A DNA stretch of 64,000 nucleotides from Spirosoma sp. (GCF_026391055.1 NZ_JAPLET010000009.1:62001-126000); one strand, 5' to 3'. Numbered from the stretch's first letter, positions 1 to 9,409 are shown. Program-made: numbers and translations. The notes: a model not told the origin generated them from the sequence alone.

Positions 1-654
1 GAAGGAGATATCCTTACGTATTGCCCCGACAAAAAAACACTTAACAAGGTTGATGGGGCGCATTTACGCCTTGATTATTTTGGTCGGTATGATCCCACGC
101 GTCCGGGAAGCATGGGGTATAACTGGCGGAAAATAAGTTGGTCAGCCTCCGAAGCCGTGGCGTATGGTGTTCATGGTAATTCGGGCTATCTCTTCCGATT
201 CGACCCTCGTCAATCGACACTAACAGTAGTCGAACGAATTACTTCGGAGCCATCAAAGCGGAGTGGCATGTCCGATCAATTTCGGTATGGTTATCTGGGG
301 TTTCAACTCGGGCCGGACGACACTACGGTTTATTACCTGACCGGCGGGCCTATTCCCGCTGATGAGAAAAAACAGGAAGGCGCAGAGTCAAGTGTAAAGG
401 AGTCGGGAAGCGCGCAGGAAAATCTTCATCTGGTTACGTATCACTTACCGACTTTCCACTATCAGGATCACGGACCTATTTATTATGCCGATGGCACGCG
501 ACCATCGCACGTCAATTCCATTGCTATTGGTGCCGATGGGACGATTTATACGTTGGCCAGATTTGATTACGAGGGCCACTCGGTTCAGGATTTAATAAAA
601 ATCTCTTCTCTCCTCGCCAACTCATACCCTTTTCTGACAGACCATATTCCTTAA
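1..654 (+). CDS. C-terminal part of a probable beta-propeller protein (partial)
   Basis: The frame is open from the first base and stops at TAA 652-654, so only about 217 C-terminal residues are visible and the start lies upstream of the window. The sequence contains repeated short strand-turn-strand segments such as GNSGYLFRFDP and DGTIYTLARFDYEG, which is the look of beta-propeller blades. No catalytic motif is recognisable. It points the same way as the oxidoreductase 37 bp downstream and may be the preceding member of that operon. The family is not identified. A role alongside sugar-degrading enzymes is inference from context only. Confidence 0.75.
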   Translation, partial: EGDILTYCPDKKTLNKVDGAHLRLDYFGRYDPTRPGSMGYNWRKISWSASEAVAYGVHGNSGYLFRFDPRQSTLTVVERITSEPSKRSGMSDQFRYGYLGFQLGPDDTTVYYLTGGPIPADEKKQEGAESSVKESGSAQENLHLVTYHLPTFHYQDHGPIYYADGTRPSHVNSIAIGADGTIYTLARFDYEGHSVQDLIKISSLLANSYPFLTDHIP

Positions 655-691
655 CCCTTAAATCTCGATCAAGGTGAAAAAACTGACTAGC

Positions 692-2041
692 ATGACCTCT
701 AGTAATTCACGAAGAGACTTTCTCCAAAAAACTATTGCAGGCACCGCTGTCCTCTCGGCAGGCGGGGTTTTACCAGGTTTCAGTGCTGCGAGTTACGGGC
801 GCATTCTGGGTGCCAACGAAAAAGTACGGGTGGGTATAATGGGCGTCAACAGTCGTGGGCTGGCCCTGGCAGGCAACTTCTCGCTCCAGACGAACTGCGA
901 AGTAGTTTCCATTTCAGATGTCGACGCGCGGGCTGCTGAAAAATGCATCGCAACGGTCGAAGGCAATCAAAAATCAAAGCCTAAAAATCAGCCCGATTTC
1001 CGGAAAGCACTGGAGGATAAAGGCATGGATGCGCTGGTTATAGCCGCACCCGATCACTGGCACGCGCCTGCTGCGATACTGGCCTCCAAAGCCGGGAAAC
1101 ACGTTTACCTCGAAAAGCCATGCAGCCATAATCCCCACGAAGGAGAACTGCTGGTCGCAACTGTCAAAAAGTACAAAAATGTGATTCAGATGGGTAATCA
1201 GCGTCGATCGTGGCCCAACGTAGCGCTGGCTATTCAGGAGGTAAAAGCCGGTGTTATCGGCCGGCCTTATTTCGCTAAAGGCTGGTACACCAACAACCGG
1301 GCGTCTATCGGTATTGGTAAAGAAACAGCCGTACCCAACTGGCTTAATTATGAGTTATGGCAGGGGCCCGCTCCCCGGCGAGCCTTCAAAGATAACCTCA
1401 TTCATTACAACTGGCACTGGTTCTGGCATTGGGGCACGGCCGAATCCTGCAACAATGGCACCCACATGCTCGATCTGATGCGCTGGGGACTGGGCGTTGA
1501 ATTTCCCACAAAAGTGACCTCTTCTGGCGGCCGATATCGCTATAAAGACGACTGGGAAACGCCCGATACCCAGGTAATCAACCTGGAGTTTGCCAATAAT
1601 ACCGCCATGACCTGGGAAGGCAGAAGCTGTAACGGACGTACCATTGAAGGGAACAGTGCCGGGGTAATGTTTTACGGCGAAACCGGTTCGCTACTGATTG
1701 AATCGGGCAATTCTTATAAAATTTACGACCTTGAGAATAAACTCGTGAAAGAGGTGAAAAACGATCTCCCCATCGATCCTCGCAACCGGATGAATCCGTC
1801 GCAGACGCTAGATGCTATTCACATTCAGAACTTTTTTGACAGCATCAAAAAAGGCACCGCCCTTGCCTCCGATATTGTTGGTGGTCACCAAAGTACCCTG
1901 CTTTGTCAATTGGGAAATATAGCCCAGCGTACAGGTGGGGCACTTACGATTGACCCAACTAACGGACATATTAAAAATAACAAGGAAGCGGAAAAACTTT
2001 GGCGACGGACATATCAATCGGGCTGGGAACCGACGGTCTAA
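692..2041 (+). CDS. Tat-exported Gfo/Idh/MocA family oxidoreductase
   Basis: Predicted NAD(P)-dependent sugar oxidoreductase of the Gfo/Idh/MocA family, about 449 residues. The N-terminus carries a twin-arginine signal (SRRDFLQK followed by a hydrophobic stretch), so export across the inner membrane is expected. A Rossmann region follows (VRVGIMGVNSRG), then VIAAPDHWHAP and the family signature GKHVYLEKP. The middle has WHWFWHWGTAESCNNGTH, a motif common in secreted members. I chose ATG 692 because it gives a compact Tat n-region; an in-frame GTG at 674 would add six residues. The neighbour nagA suggests an amino-sugar substrate (inference). Some Tat-type relatives are glycosidases of family GH109, but I cannot assign that activity here. 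Confidence 0.85.
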   Translation: MTSSNSRRDFLQKTIAGTAVLSAGGVLPGFSAASYGRILGANEKVRVGIMGVNSRGLALAGNFSLQTNCEVVSISDVDARAAEKCIATVEGNQKSKPKNQPDFRKALEDKGMDALVIAAPDHWHAPAAILASKAGKHVYLEKPCSHNPHEGELLVATVKKYKNVIQMGNQRRSWPNVALAIQEVKAGVIGRPYFAKGWYTNNRASIGIGKETAVPNWLNYELWQGPAPRRAFKDNLIHYNWHWFWHWGTAESCNNGTHMLDLMRWGLGVEFPTKVTSSGGRYRYKDDWETPDTQVINLEFANNTAMTWEGRSCNGRTIEGNSAGVMFYGETGSLLIESGNSYKIYDLENKLVKEVKNDLPIDPRNRMNPSQTLDAIHIQNFFDSIKKGTALASDIVGGHQSTLLCQLGNIAQRTGGALTIDPTNGHIKNNKEAEKLWRRTYQSGWEPTV

Positions 2042-2076
2042 TCTGCATTACGCATTACAAGGTCATTAGCTACAAA

Positions 2077-3285
2077 ATGGGATTTTTAAAAATAACTAAC
2101 GGGACACTCATTACCCCCTTTCGCTACATTCGGGGCGGCACCATCGTCCTTCAGGATGGGGTTATTCAGGGTGTTCATGAACGGGATGTAGATGTTCCGG
2201 GAGCAGCGGTTATGGATGCACAAGGCAAGTTCGTAGCACCAGGATTTATTGACATTCACGTACATGGGGGCGGTGGATACGATTTTATGGACGGTACGGA
2301 AGAAGCGTTTTTAAAGATCGTGGAATTACACGCCCAATACGGAACAACGTCGCTGGTGCCGACTACGTTAACGGCCGAAAAAGCAGACCTACTTCGTACG
2401 CTGGATACCTACGAGAAAGCCAAACTGAACAACAACCGGGGTGCATCTTTCCTGGGTATCCATCTGGAAGGGCCCTACTTTTCCCTAAGTCAGCGGGGCG
2501 CACAAGACCCGCGATACATCCGCAATCCTGACCCAACCGAGTACGAAGAAATACTAGCCTATTCATCGTCTATTGTTCGCTGGAGTGCTGCTCCTGAATT
2601 AGAAGGTGCCATCCAATTTGGCCGACGACTACGCGAAAAAGGAATTCTGGCAGCAATCGCTCACACGGATGCAGTGTATGCCGACGTACTCGAAGCTTAC
2701 GAAAATGGGTATACACTGGCTACTCATCTGTATTCGGCCATGTCGGGCGTGACCCGCCGGAATGCGTTTCGGTATGCCGGAGCCATCGAGAGCGCCTTAC
2801 TGCTGGATATGGATGTCGAACTGATTACGGACGGTATCCATCTGCCCCCGCCGTTGCTTAAGCTGGTCTATAAAATAAAAGGCGCTGACCGAACAGCACT
2901 GATTACGGATGCCATGCGGGCGGCTGGTATGCCGGAAGGGGAAAGCATACTAGGCTCTCGGACGAATGGATTACCGGTGCTGGTCGAAGATGGCGTTGCC
3001 AAACTGTTGGACCGAAGTTCGTTTGCCGGAAGTGTCGCCACCACCAACCAGCTCGTGCGCAACATGGTCCAACTGGCCGATGTGTCGCTTCTGGACGCTG
3101 TTCGAATGGCCAGCGCAACGCCCGCCCGAATCATGAGCGTAGACGCTCGAAAAGGCGCTCTGGTTGCAGGAAAAGACGCCGACCTGGTGATTTTTGACGA
3201 AAATATCAACATCGCCACCACTATCGTCAATGGACAGATTATCTACACTAAGGGACAGATTGTAAACACCGTACAGGCTATTTGA
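2077..3285 (+). CDS. nagA: N-acetylglucosamine-6-phosphate deacetylase
   Basis: Hydrolyses GlcNAc-6-phosphate to glucosamine-6-phosphate and acetate in the cytoplasm, the step before NagB. The 402-residue protein is of normal NagA length. It shows the amidohydrolase HxH pair (H61, H63 in FIDIHVHGGG), the metal glutamate E131 (HLEGPYFS), metal histidines H196 (AIAHTDA) and H217 (ATHLYSAM), substrate H255 and the catalytic aspartate D278 (LITDAMRA). ATG 2077 is chosen. The frame is open further upstream to 1999, but that stretch overlaps the end of the preceding gene and precedes the family's normal N-terminus. It lies 35 bp after the Gfo/Idh gene and 39 bp before the acyltransferase gene, so one operon is likely. 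Confidence 0.95.
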   Translation: MGFLKITNGTLITPFRYIRGGTIVLQDGVIQGVHERDVDVPGAAVMDAQGKFVAPGFIDIHVHGGGGYDFMDGTEEAFLKIVELHAQYGTTSLVPTTLTAEKADLLRTLDTYEKAKLNNNRGASFLGIHLEGPYFSLSQRGAQDPRYIRNPDPTEYEEILAYSSSIVRWSAAPELEGAIQFGRRLREKGILAAIAHTDAVYADVLEAYENGYTLATHLYSAMSGVTRRNAFRYAGAIESALLLDMDVELITDGIHLPPPLLKLVYKIKGADRTALITDAMRAAGMPEGESILGSRTNGLPVLVEDGVAKLLDRSSFAGSVATTNQLVRNMVQLADVSLLDAVRMASATPARIMSVDARKGALVAGKDADLVIFDENINIATTIVNGQIIYTKGQIVNTVQAI

Positions 3286-3324
3286 TTATATAATCAATGT
3301 TTTCCCCAATCTCAACTCAAGGAT

Positions 3325-4506
3325 ATGCAGACTCAAATTCGACAAGAAAAGGGCAGTACGAATGCACAGAACATTGAGCGAAATAGTCAATCAACGACTT
3401 TAGCTCCCACTTCCCGCTTGCAATCCCTTGATACGTTGCGGGGCTTTGATATGTTCTGGATTTCTGGCGGAGACAAATTCATACATGTACTGGCCGACGT
3501 AACAGGTTGGGGGTGGTCGCTTATCCTGGCTGAGCAGTTTACGCATGTTTACTGGAACGGCTTTCACGCCTACGATTTAATATTTCCACTTTTCCTATTC
3601 CTGGCAGGTGTCTCCACGCCTTTTTCGTTAGGAAGTCGGCTTCAAAAAGGAGTAAGCCCAAACCAGTTAATCCGGAAAGTCGTCCAGCGGGGTATCATTC
3701 TCGTTTTGCTGGGTATTCTGTATAACAATGGCTTGTTCAAAACCGAATGGGCAACTATGCGCTATCCTAGTGTTTTGGGGCGGATTGGGTTAGCAGGGAT
3801 GTTCGCGCAGATTATTTACCTGTATTCATCCCGCAGAACCCAGTACATCTGGTTTGGTAGTCTACTCATTGGTTACTGGCTGATCATTCAGTTTGTGCCT
3901 GTTCCCGGATGTGGTGCTGGCTTGATTACCCCCGAATGCAACCCTGCTACTTACCTGGATAAAACACTGCTGCCTGGACGGATGTATAATTCGACCTACG
4001 ACCCCGTCGGAATTCTTTCAACACTGCCTGCTATTTCGACGGGCTTGCTGGGCATTTTTGCTGGGAACCTCCTTTTGACAAATGAGCAAACGATGCCGAA
4101 ATCTAGAAAGGCGTTGTGGCTGGCACTCAGCGGCATTATCTGTTTAGGAACGGCACTTCTCTGGAACACTGTTTTTCCCATCAACAAAATACTCTGGTCA
4201 AGTCCGTTCGTGCTGCTAACGGGTGGCTTTAGCCTGTTACTGCTGGCGCTTTTTTACACGATAATCGATGTGCTCAATTGGCGACGATTGACCTCCTTTT
4301 TTATCGTCATTGGTATGAATTCGATTGTCATTTACATGATTGGCAAATTCATTGATTTCCGATACACATCCAATGCGCTGTTTGGTGGTTTCCTGAGTTT
4401 CTTTTCTGAGCCGGTACAAGCCCTTGGCTCGGTGGTAGCAACCATTGCTGTGCTTTGGGGCTTCATGTATTTTCTGTACAGGCAGAAACTGTTTTTAAAA
4501 CTATAA
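3325..4506 (+). CDS. HGSNAT/YeiB-like multipass membrane acyltransferase (DUF5009-type)
   Basis: Polytopic inner-membrane protein of 393 residues with about ten hydrophobic segments. The opening SLDTLRGFDMFWI and the block THVYWNGFHAYDLIFPL followed by FLFLAG (H74, W77) match the pattern I associate with heparan-alpha-glucosaminide N-acetyltransferase relatives, which acetylate terminal glucosamine on the outer face using cytosolic acetyl-CoA. In an operon with nagA, a role in modifying or priming amino sugars is reasonable, but the actual substrate is unknown. The first 30 residues are polar and Gln/Ser/Thr-rich, typical of a cytosolic tail. A long hairpin follows about 220 bp downstream, separating this gene from susC. 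Confidence 0.75.
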   Translation: MQTQIRQEKGSTNAQNIERNSQSTTLAPTSRLQSLDTLRGFDMFWISGGDKFIHVLADVTGWGWSLILAEQFTHVYWNGFHAYDLIFPLFLFLAGVSTPFSLGSRLQKGVSPNQLIRKVVQRGIILVLLGILYNNGLFKTEWATMRYPSVLGRIGLAGMFAQIIYLYSSRRTQYIWFGSLLIGYWLIIQFVPVPGCGAGLITPECNPATYLDKTLLPGRMYNSTYDPVGILSTLPAISTGLLGIFAGNLLLTNEQTMPKSRKALWLALSGIICLGTALLWNTVFPINKILWSSPFVLLTGGFSLLLLALFYTIIDVLNWRRLTSFFIVIGMNSIVIYMIGKFIDFRYTSNALFGGFLSFFSEPVQALGSVVATIAVLWGFMYFLYRQKLFLKL

Positions 4507-4671
4507 AAACCGCTACGAAACCCTAAAGATCTAACCATTTGGCATTTTCTATAAGAACAGAATTTTGCAGAGATATGGACGCCAAAACTTAGCTACTAAT
4601 TTTACGCTATACACCTAAGACAAAATAATTTTACTACATTTTTGGCTAACTGTTATTTTTTCTCTAATTTT

Positions 4672-4685
4672 CGGGTACGTACCCG
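4672..4685. promoter_or_regulatory. 14-bp palindromic operator candidate (distal)
   Basis: Perfect palindrome CGGGTACGTACCCG in the 389-bp gap before susC. The same 14-mer forms the core of the larger palindrome at 4799-4824. Two copies in one non-coding gap suggest a binding site for a dimeric repressor or activator. No transcription factor gene lies nearby, so the regulator must act in trans. Confidence 0.6.
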
Positions 4686-4726
4686 TTACTAATATTTAAT
4701 TACTCTTTTCTATGAATCCTCTTTTG

Positions 4727-4788
4727 ATAGAAGTGCTTCAATAAAGGTCATTTGTTGGCAAAAGTGGCCTTTATTGAAGCACTTCTAT
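4727..4788 (+). terminator. Long stem hairpin with T-run: terminator or attenuator before susC
   Basis: The arms 4727-4747 and 4768-4788 are exactly complementary over 21 bp. Allowing one G-U pair the stem extends to 24 bp (4727-4750 with 4765-4788), leaving a 14-nt loop. A run of T residues follows the right arm. This has the form of a rho-independent terminator for the upstream nagA/acyltransferase transcript. It sits between two copies of the CGGGTACGTACCCG palindrome, so conditional read-through into susC is also possible. The stem is much longer than an ordinary terminator. Confidence 0.65.
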
Positions 4789-4798
4789 TTTTTTGCCC

Positions 4799-4824
4799 GA
4801 TTTACGGGTACGTACCCGTAAATC
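4799..4824. promoter_or_regulatory. 26-bp perfect palindrome, operator candidate (proximal)
   Basis: A perfect 26-bp palindrome whose centre is CGGGTACGTACCCG and whose outer parts are GATTTA on the left and TAAATC on the right. It lies 72 bp before the susC start codon. It is the strongest dyad in the region and shares its core with 4672-4685. It is most simply read as the main operator of the susC-led operon. Confidence 0.65.
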
Positions 4825-4850
4825 ATCGATGACCCTAAAACCATAAATAC

Positions 4851-4862
4851 AGTACGCGTACT
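4851..4862. promoter_or_regulatory. 12-bp palindrome close to susC, possible third site
   Basis: Perfect palindrome AGTACGCGTACT, 33 bp before the susC ATG. It has the GTAC half-site pattern of the two upstream palindromes but a different centre. It may be a weaker site for the same regulator, or coincidence. I found no clear TTTG/TAnnTTTG promoter in the remaining leader. Confidence 0.4.
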
Positions 4863-4895
4863 CCTTACCCAATTGGCTCACTAACTTAATTGTCT

Positions 4896-7800
4896 ATGAA
4901 TCGAATAAGATTACTTATCACGGGTTTACTGTGCCTCACCTTTCTGATGGTAAAAGCCCAAACAAGGAAGCTGTCCGGCAAGGTACTGGATGCGCAAAAC
5001 ACAGGCTTACCAGGGGCATCGGTTCTGGTGAAAGGAACTACCGTTGGAACCGCAACCGACGCGAATGGGTCGTTTTCGATAAGCGTTCCGGCTAATGCCG
5101 TTCTGGTTGTTTCCTACACGGGTTATCTGGCCAAAGAAGTGTCCGTTGGGCAGGCGACGTCCCTTACTATTAGCCTGGACGAGTCGCCACAGATGCTCAG
5201 CGATGTGGTCGTCGTTGGTTACGGCACGCAGCGAAAAAGGGATCTGACGGGTGCAATTGCGTCTATCTCACAGGCCGATGTAAAAAACCTGCCTATTGCC
5301 CGGGCCGACCAGATTTTACAAGGCCGCATCAGTGGTGTTCAGGTGACTCAGACCAATGCCGAGCCGGGTGGAAACATTAGTATCCGTATCCGGGGAACCA
5401 ACTCAATCAATTCGGGCAACGAACCGCTCTTTGTCATTGACGGCTTTCCGGGCGCGGGCGATCTAAACTCCATCAACCCAAGCGACATTGAATCGATGGA
5501 AGTCCTGAAAGATGCCTCAGCCACTGCCATTTACGGGAGTCGGGGTGCCAACGGCGTCGTGATTGTGACAACAAAAAAAGGCTCTTCCAAGCAATCGTCC
5601 GTCAACTTTGAAGCCTATCACGGCGTGCAGACGGTGAGCAAGATGTACGAGATGATGAACGCCAACGAGTTTGCTACGTATTTAAATGACGTTCAGACGC
5701 TTACCAATCGGGAAACACCCTCTTCTGCCAAGGCATTGCCCTACACGCAGGACCAGATTGCTGCGCTGGGCGAGGGCACAAACTGGCAAAAGCAAGTGCT
5801 TCGGTCGGCCCCCATTAGCAACTACCAGCTTAATTTTCTGGGTGGCAATAACGATACGCGCTATAACCTAAGTATGAATTACTTCAACCAGCAAGGTATC
5901 GTAATAAACTCTGGCTTTCAGCGTGGGTCGATCCGGTTAAATCTGGACAAAAAGATAAGCAACAAAATCAACATTGGTTTTACCTCCCAACTGACCCGCT
6001 CCGTTGAAAATCGGGCGTTGGTCAACACGGCGGGTTCGACCGAAGCGGGTGGGGTCATTCTGGATGCCATGCGTTTCAATCCGGCACTACCCGTTTTTGA
6101 CCAGGCTGGCGCCTATACGTACCTCAATGGCCCATCTGGCTACGTTGAACTGGTTGGGAATCCAGTAGCGTATGCCAACAAAGTAAAAAACCAGTACAGC
6201 AATCTGCGGGGACTATTGAATTTCTTCGGCGAGTATGAGATCGTAAAAGGATTGAAACTCAGAAGCACAGCCGGAACGGACTTCAATTATTCCAGCCTGG
6301 AGTATTACCTGCCCTCCGATATTTACGGCGGGTCGAACAGCAAAGGAACGGCCACCCGCACATCAGGAAATCGGTATAGCTGGGTGAATGAAAATACGCT
6401 GACTTACGACCGGGAGTTTAATAAATCACACGCACTGACACTGTTAGGTGGTCTGACTTTTCAAGAATTCAACTTCACGGATTTTGCGACTTCGAATAGT
6501 AACTTTTTCACCAATCTGTTAGAATCCAATAATATCGGTATTGGCGCCAATGTGTTGCCGCCCAGTTCGAGCCGGAGCAAAAATAACCTGATGTCGTATT
6601 TCGGTCGCGCCAATTACCGGTTTATGGACAAATACCTGTTCACGTTCACAATGCGCGCTGACGGTTCCTCGCGGTTCGGGCCTAACAACAAATGGGGTTA
6701 TTTTCCATCGGGAGCCTTCGCGTGGCGCGTCATTGATGAGTCGTTTATGAAATCGGTACCGGTCATTTCAGATTTGAAACTACGGGCCAGCTACGGCGTC
6801 ACGGGCAACCAGGAAATTGCCTCCTATTCATCCTTTGCCCACTATACCAGCAACGCGTATACGTTGGGCGGTGCTACGCGTGTCATTGGCCTTTCGCCCA
6901 ACAACATTCCAAACCCGGATATTAGCTGGGAATCCACCTCTTCACTGGACTTTGGTATAGACCTGAGTGTGCTGAGCAATCGCATTACACTCACCGCCGA
7001 TTACTATTACAAACGGACGAAGGATTTACTGCTCAACGTATCGGTTCCGGTTTCCTCGGGCTACAGTACGGTCCTGTTAAACGCGGGTGGCGTTCAGAAT
7101 AAAGGGTTCGAACTGGGTATCAACAGCGTCAACATTAATTCGGGGCGCTTTAAGTGGACAACGGCGGCTAATATTTCGGCCAACCGGAATAAAGTACTTG
7201 ACCTGAACGGTGAATATGAACGCTTTGTGGGCACATCAAGCAGCAGTATTTTCCCCAGCGCCAGCAATGGCGCCACCAGTTTGCTACGTGTTGGCGAGCC
7301 TATAGGTGCCTTTTACGGGTATGTGTTTGACGGAATCTGGCAAACGCAGGACGAGATCAGTGCCAGCAAGCGTACTGGTGTTCGTCCGGGCGATCCACGT
7401 TATGTTGATCTGAACGGCGACGGGCTAATTGATGCCAAGGACCGCACGATCATCGGACAGGCACAACCTAAATTCATCTACGGCCTGACTAATAATTTCA
7501 CCCTGGGCAACTTCAATCTGAACGTTTTCTTACAGGGTGTTCAGGGTGATAACGTTTTGAACATGAACCGCTACTACCTCGAAACAGGTGGTTATATCAA
7601 CGGTAACAAGCTCCAGTCCCAAACCCAGCGATGGACGGGTCCCGGCACTAGCAATACCATCGCCAAGGCGAACAGCACCTTACGACGTGGCACGGGTATC
7701 ACCAGCGATATTGTCGAAGATGGCAGCTTCCTGCGGGTTAAAACGGTATCGCTTTCGTACACCATCCCGAAGATTGCAGCGATCAGCAACGTTGTGAAAA

Positions 7801-7967
7801 CTGCCAATATCTACGTAACGGCGCAGAACCTGTTCACCTTCACCAACTACTCAGGCTACGATCCGGAAGTCAATTCGTTTGGGGCTTCCAACCTGAGTCT
7901 GAACACCGATTTAAACGCTTATCCGAACGTACGAACCTTTACGGCCGGTATCCGGATTGGCCTTTAA
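4896..7967 (+). CDS. SusC/RagA-type TonB-linked outer-membrane transporter
   Basis: Energy-dependent glycan importer of 1023 residues, working with the SusD lipoprotein encoded next. It has a signal peptide ending near AQTRK, a carboxypeptidase-like regulatory domain (about residues 25-95, GKVLDAQNTGLPGASVLVKG), a TonB-box-like segment VVVVGYGTQRKRDLTGA, a plug domain with IRIRGTNSINSGNEPL and IYGSRGANGVVIVTTKKG, then a large beta-barrel ending in an aromatic/hydrophobic strand. ATG 4896 is used; a TTG two codons earlier is not needed. It is the first gene after the palindromic regulatory gap and is separated from susD by 23 bp. The substrate is inferred to be a GlcNAc-containing oligosaccharide from nagB, GH20 and the transporter downstream. 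Confidence 0.95.
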   Translation: MNRIRLLITGLLCLTFLMVKAQTRKLSGKVLDAQNTGLPGASVLVKGTTVGTATDANGSFSISVPANAVLVVSYTGYLAKEVSVGQATSLTISLDESPQMLSDVVVVGYGTQRKRDLTGAIASISQADVKNLPIARADQILQGRISGVQVTQTNAEPGGNISIRIRGTNSINSGNEPLFVIDGFPGAGDLNSINPSDIESMEVLKDASATAIYGSRGANGVVIVTTKKGSSKQSSVNFEAYHGVQTVSKMYEMMNANEFATYLNDVQTLTNRETPSSAKALPYTQDQIAALGEGTNWQKQVLRSAPISNYQLNFLGGNNDTRYNLSMNYFNQQGIVINSGFQRGSIRLNLDKKISNKINIGFTSQLTRSVENRALVNTAGSTEAGGVILDAMRFNPALPVFDQAGAYTYLNGPSGYVELVGNPVAYANKVKNQYSNLRGLLNFFGEYEIVKGLKLRSTAGTDFNYSSLEYYLPSDIYGGSNSKGTATRTSGNRYSWVNENTLTYDREFNKSHALTLLGGLTFQEFNFTDFATSNSNFFTNLLESNNIGIGANVLPPSSSRSKNNLMSYFGRANYRFMDKYLFTFTMRADGSSRFGPNNKWGYFPSGAFAWRVIDESFMKSVPVISDLKLRASYGVTGNQEIASYSSFAHYTSNAYTLGGATRVIGLSPNNIPNPDISWESTSSLDFGIDLSVLSNRITLTADYYYKRTKDLLLNVSVPVSSGYSTVLLNAGGVQNKGFELGINSVNINSGRFKWTTAANISANRNKVLDLNGEYERFVGTSSSSIFPSASNGATSLLRVGEPIGAFYGYVFDGIWQTQDEISASKRTGVRPGDPRYVDLNGDGLIDAKDRTIIGQAQPKFIYGLTNNFTLGNFNLNVFLQGVQGDNVLNMNRYYLETGGYINGNKLQSQTQRWTGPGTSNTIAKANSTLRRGTGITSDIVEDGSFLRVKTVSLSYTIPKIAAISNVVKTANIYVTAQNLFTFTNYSGYDPEVNSFGASNLSLNTDLNAYPNVRTFTAGIRIGL

Positions 7968-7990
7968 TCCACATACTAACTAAGAAAACC

Positions 7991-9409
7991 ATGAAAAAAG
8001 GTATTCTGATCTTATTGGGAATGCTCTCCCTGACAATCGTTTCCTGTGAAAATTTTCTAAAGGAGGAACCCTACGATTTTATTAGCACTGATAACTTTTA
8101 CAGCAGTGAGGCCGATGCCACCACAGCCTTGAATGGGGTGTTCAGCCTTATGCAAAACGGTTTGTACTACGCCCGGACATTCTGGATTCTATCAGAACTA
8201 ACCGGCGATTTGATGAAGGTTGGCAATCCGCAGGCTGGACGGCCAGAGCTGGATGAAGTGAGCTACACCTCGACGAATGCGGAAATTAGTAACTGGTGGA
8301 CTTACTCGTATCTAATGATCAACCGGGCGAACGACGTCATTGCGAACGTACCTAAAATCCAGATGGATGCTGCCCGACGCGCCAACATTGAAGGCAACGC
8401 CCGTTTTTTACGCGCACTGGCTTATTTCGACCTGGTTCGTAGTTATGGCGATGTTCCTCTATTGACGAAGCCAACGGGCGCTGATGGCAACATAAAACCG
8501 GCTAGAACGCCCATCAAAGACGTTTACAAGCAGATCATTGAGGATTTGACCTTTGCCGAAGCCAACTGTTTTGCTGAAAACAAAATCACAGCGGGTGAAA
8601 AAGGACGCGTATCCAGTGGAGCTGCAGCTTCGCTGCTGGCAAAGGTGTACCTGACTCGTGCAGCTTCATCGGCTGTTGAAACGACGGATTACAAGTCGGC
8701 ACTGGACGCAACCAATCGGGTCATTAATTCAAAGCTGTACTCGCTGGTCCCCTACGCCAATGTGTTCGATGTAGCCACCGAAAATGGTCCAGAACATATC
8801 TTTTCGGTTCAGTTCGATCTGCCACCAAACGCTGGTAATATTACGCCACGAATGCACCTGCCAACGTCATTGGATGGCAACCAGGCGTTTTATGTGGAAG
8901 AATGGTTCTACAATTCCTTTGCCCCCGCCGACACGATCCGCAAAAACTGGACGATGACCAAAAAGGCAGGGACACAGACATTGGCCAATGCGTATTACAT
9001 CAAGTTTCGCGACCCGCTACGCCAGGGAAACAGCGCCCGGAACAACACCCTGATTCTGCGATATGCCGACGTACTGTTAATGCAGTCAGAAGCGCTGAAT
9101 CAATTGAACGCAGATGACCCAAGCAAATTCGATGGCATCAATGCCGTACGGACACGCGCCGGGATTAGCAAACTAAGTCTGACAACGACAGCCTCAAAAG
9201 ACGATTTCATTACCGCGCTGGTCAACGAACGGGGTTGGGAATTTAGTGCAGAAGGGCTCCGGCGTTTTGACCTGCTTCGGCTGGGCCGGTATAAAGAGGT
9301 GCAAAAACGAGTATATAATCGGACGATTGACGATAAATTCCTGCTCTATCCGATTCCACAAACCGAAATAACCCTGAATACGAGTCTGGTGCAAAATCCT
9401 AACTTTTAG
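7991..9409 (+). CDS. SusD/RagB-type glycan-binding outer-membrane lipoprotein
   Basis: Surface lipoprotein of 472 residues that caps the SusC barrel and captures oligosaccharide. The signal peptide ends in a lipobox with C19 (SLTIVSCENF). The SusD hallmarks are visible: an N-terminal helical region with NRANDVIANVP, NARFLRALAYFDLVRSYGDVP, and a C-terminal part with RYADVLLMQSEALNQ and NERGWEFSAEGLRRFDLLR, ending LLYPIPQTEI. It follows susC directly and precedes nagB by 43 bp. Confidence 0.95.
   Translation: MKKGILILLGMLSLTIVSCENFLKEEPYDFISTDNFYSSEADATTALNGVFSLMQNGLYYARTFWILSELTGDLMKVGNPQAGRPELDEVSYTSTNAEISNWWTYSYLMINRANDVIANVPKIQMDAARRANIEGNARFLRALAYFDLVRSYGDVPLLTKPTGADGNIKPARTPIKDVYKQIIEDLTFAEANCFAENKITAGEKGRVSSGAAASLLAKVYLTRAASSAVETTDYKSALDATNRVINSKLYSLVPYANVFDVATENGPEHIFSVQFDLPPNAGNITPRMHLPTSLDGNQAFYVEEWFYNSFAPADTIRKNWTMTKKAGTQTLANAYYIKFRDPLRQGNSARNNTLILRYADVLLMQSEALNQLNADDPSKFDGINAVRTRAGISKLSLTTTASKDDFITALVNERGWEFSAEGLRRFDLLRLGRYKEVQKRVYNRTIDDKFLLYPIPQTEITLNTSLVQNPNF

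Noticed and set aside
692-2041. Assignment of the Tat-exported Gfo/Idh proteins as GH109 alpha-N-acetylgalactosaminidases
   Set aside because: Tat signal and amino-sugar context fit, but I could not identify the GH109-specific active-site pattern; kept as general Gfo/Idh/MocA proteins.
1999-2076. N-terminal extension of NagA overlapping the preceding gene
   Set aside because: The 26 extra residues overlap the Gfo/Idh coding end and precede the normal NagA N-terminus; ATG 2077 gives the family length.
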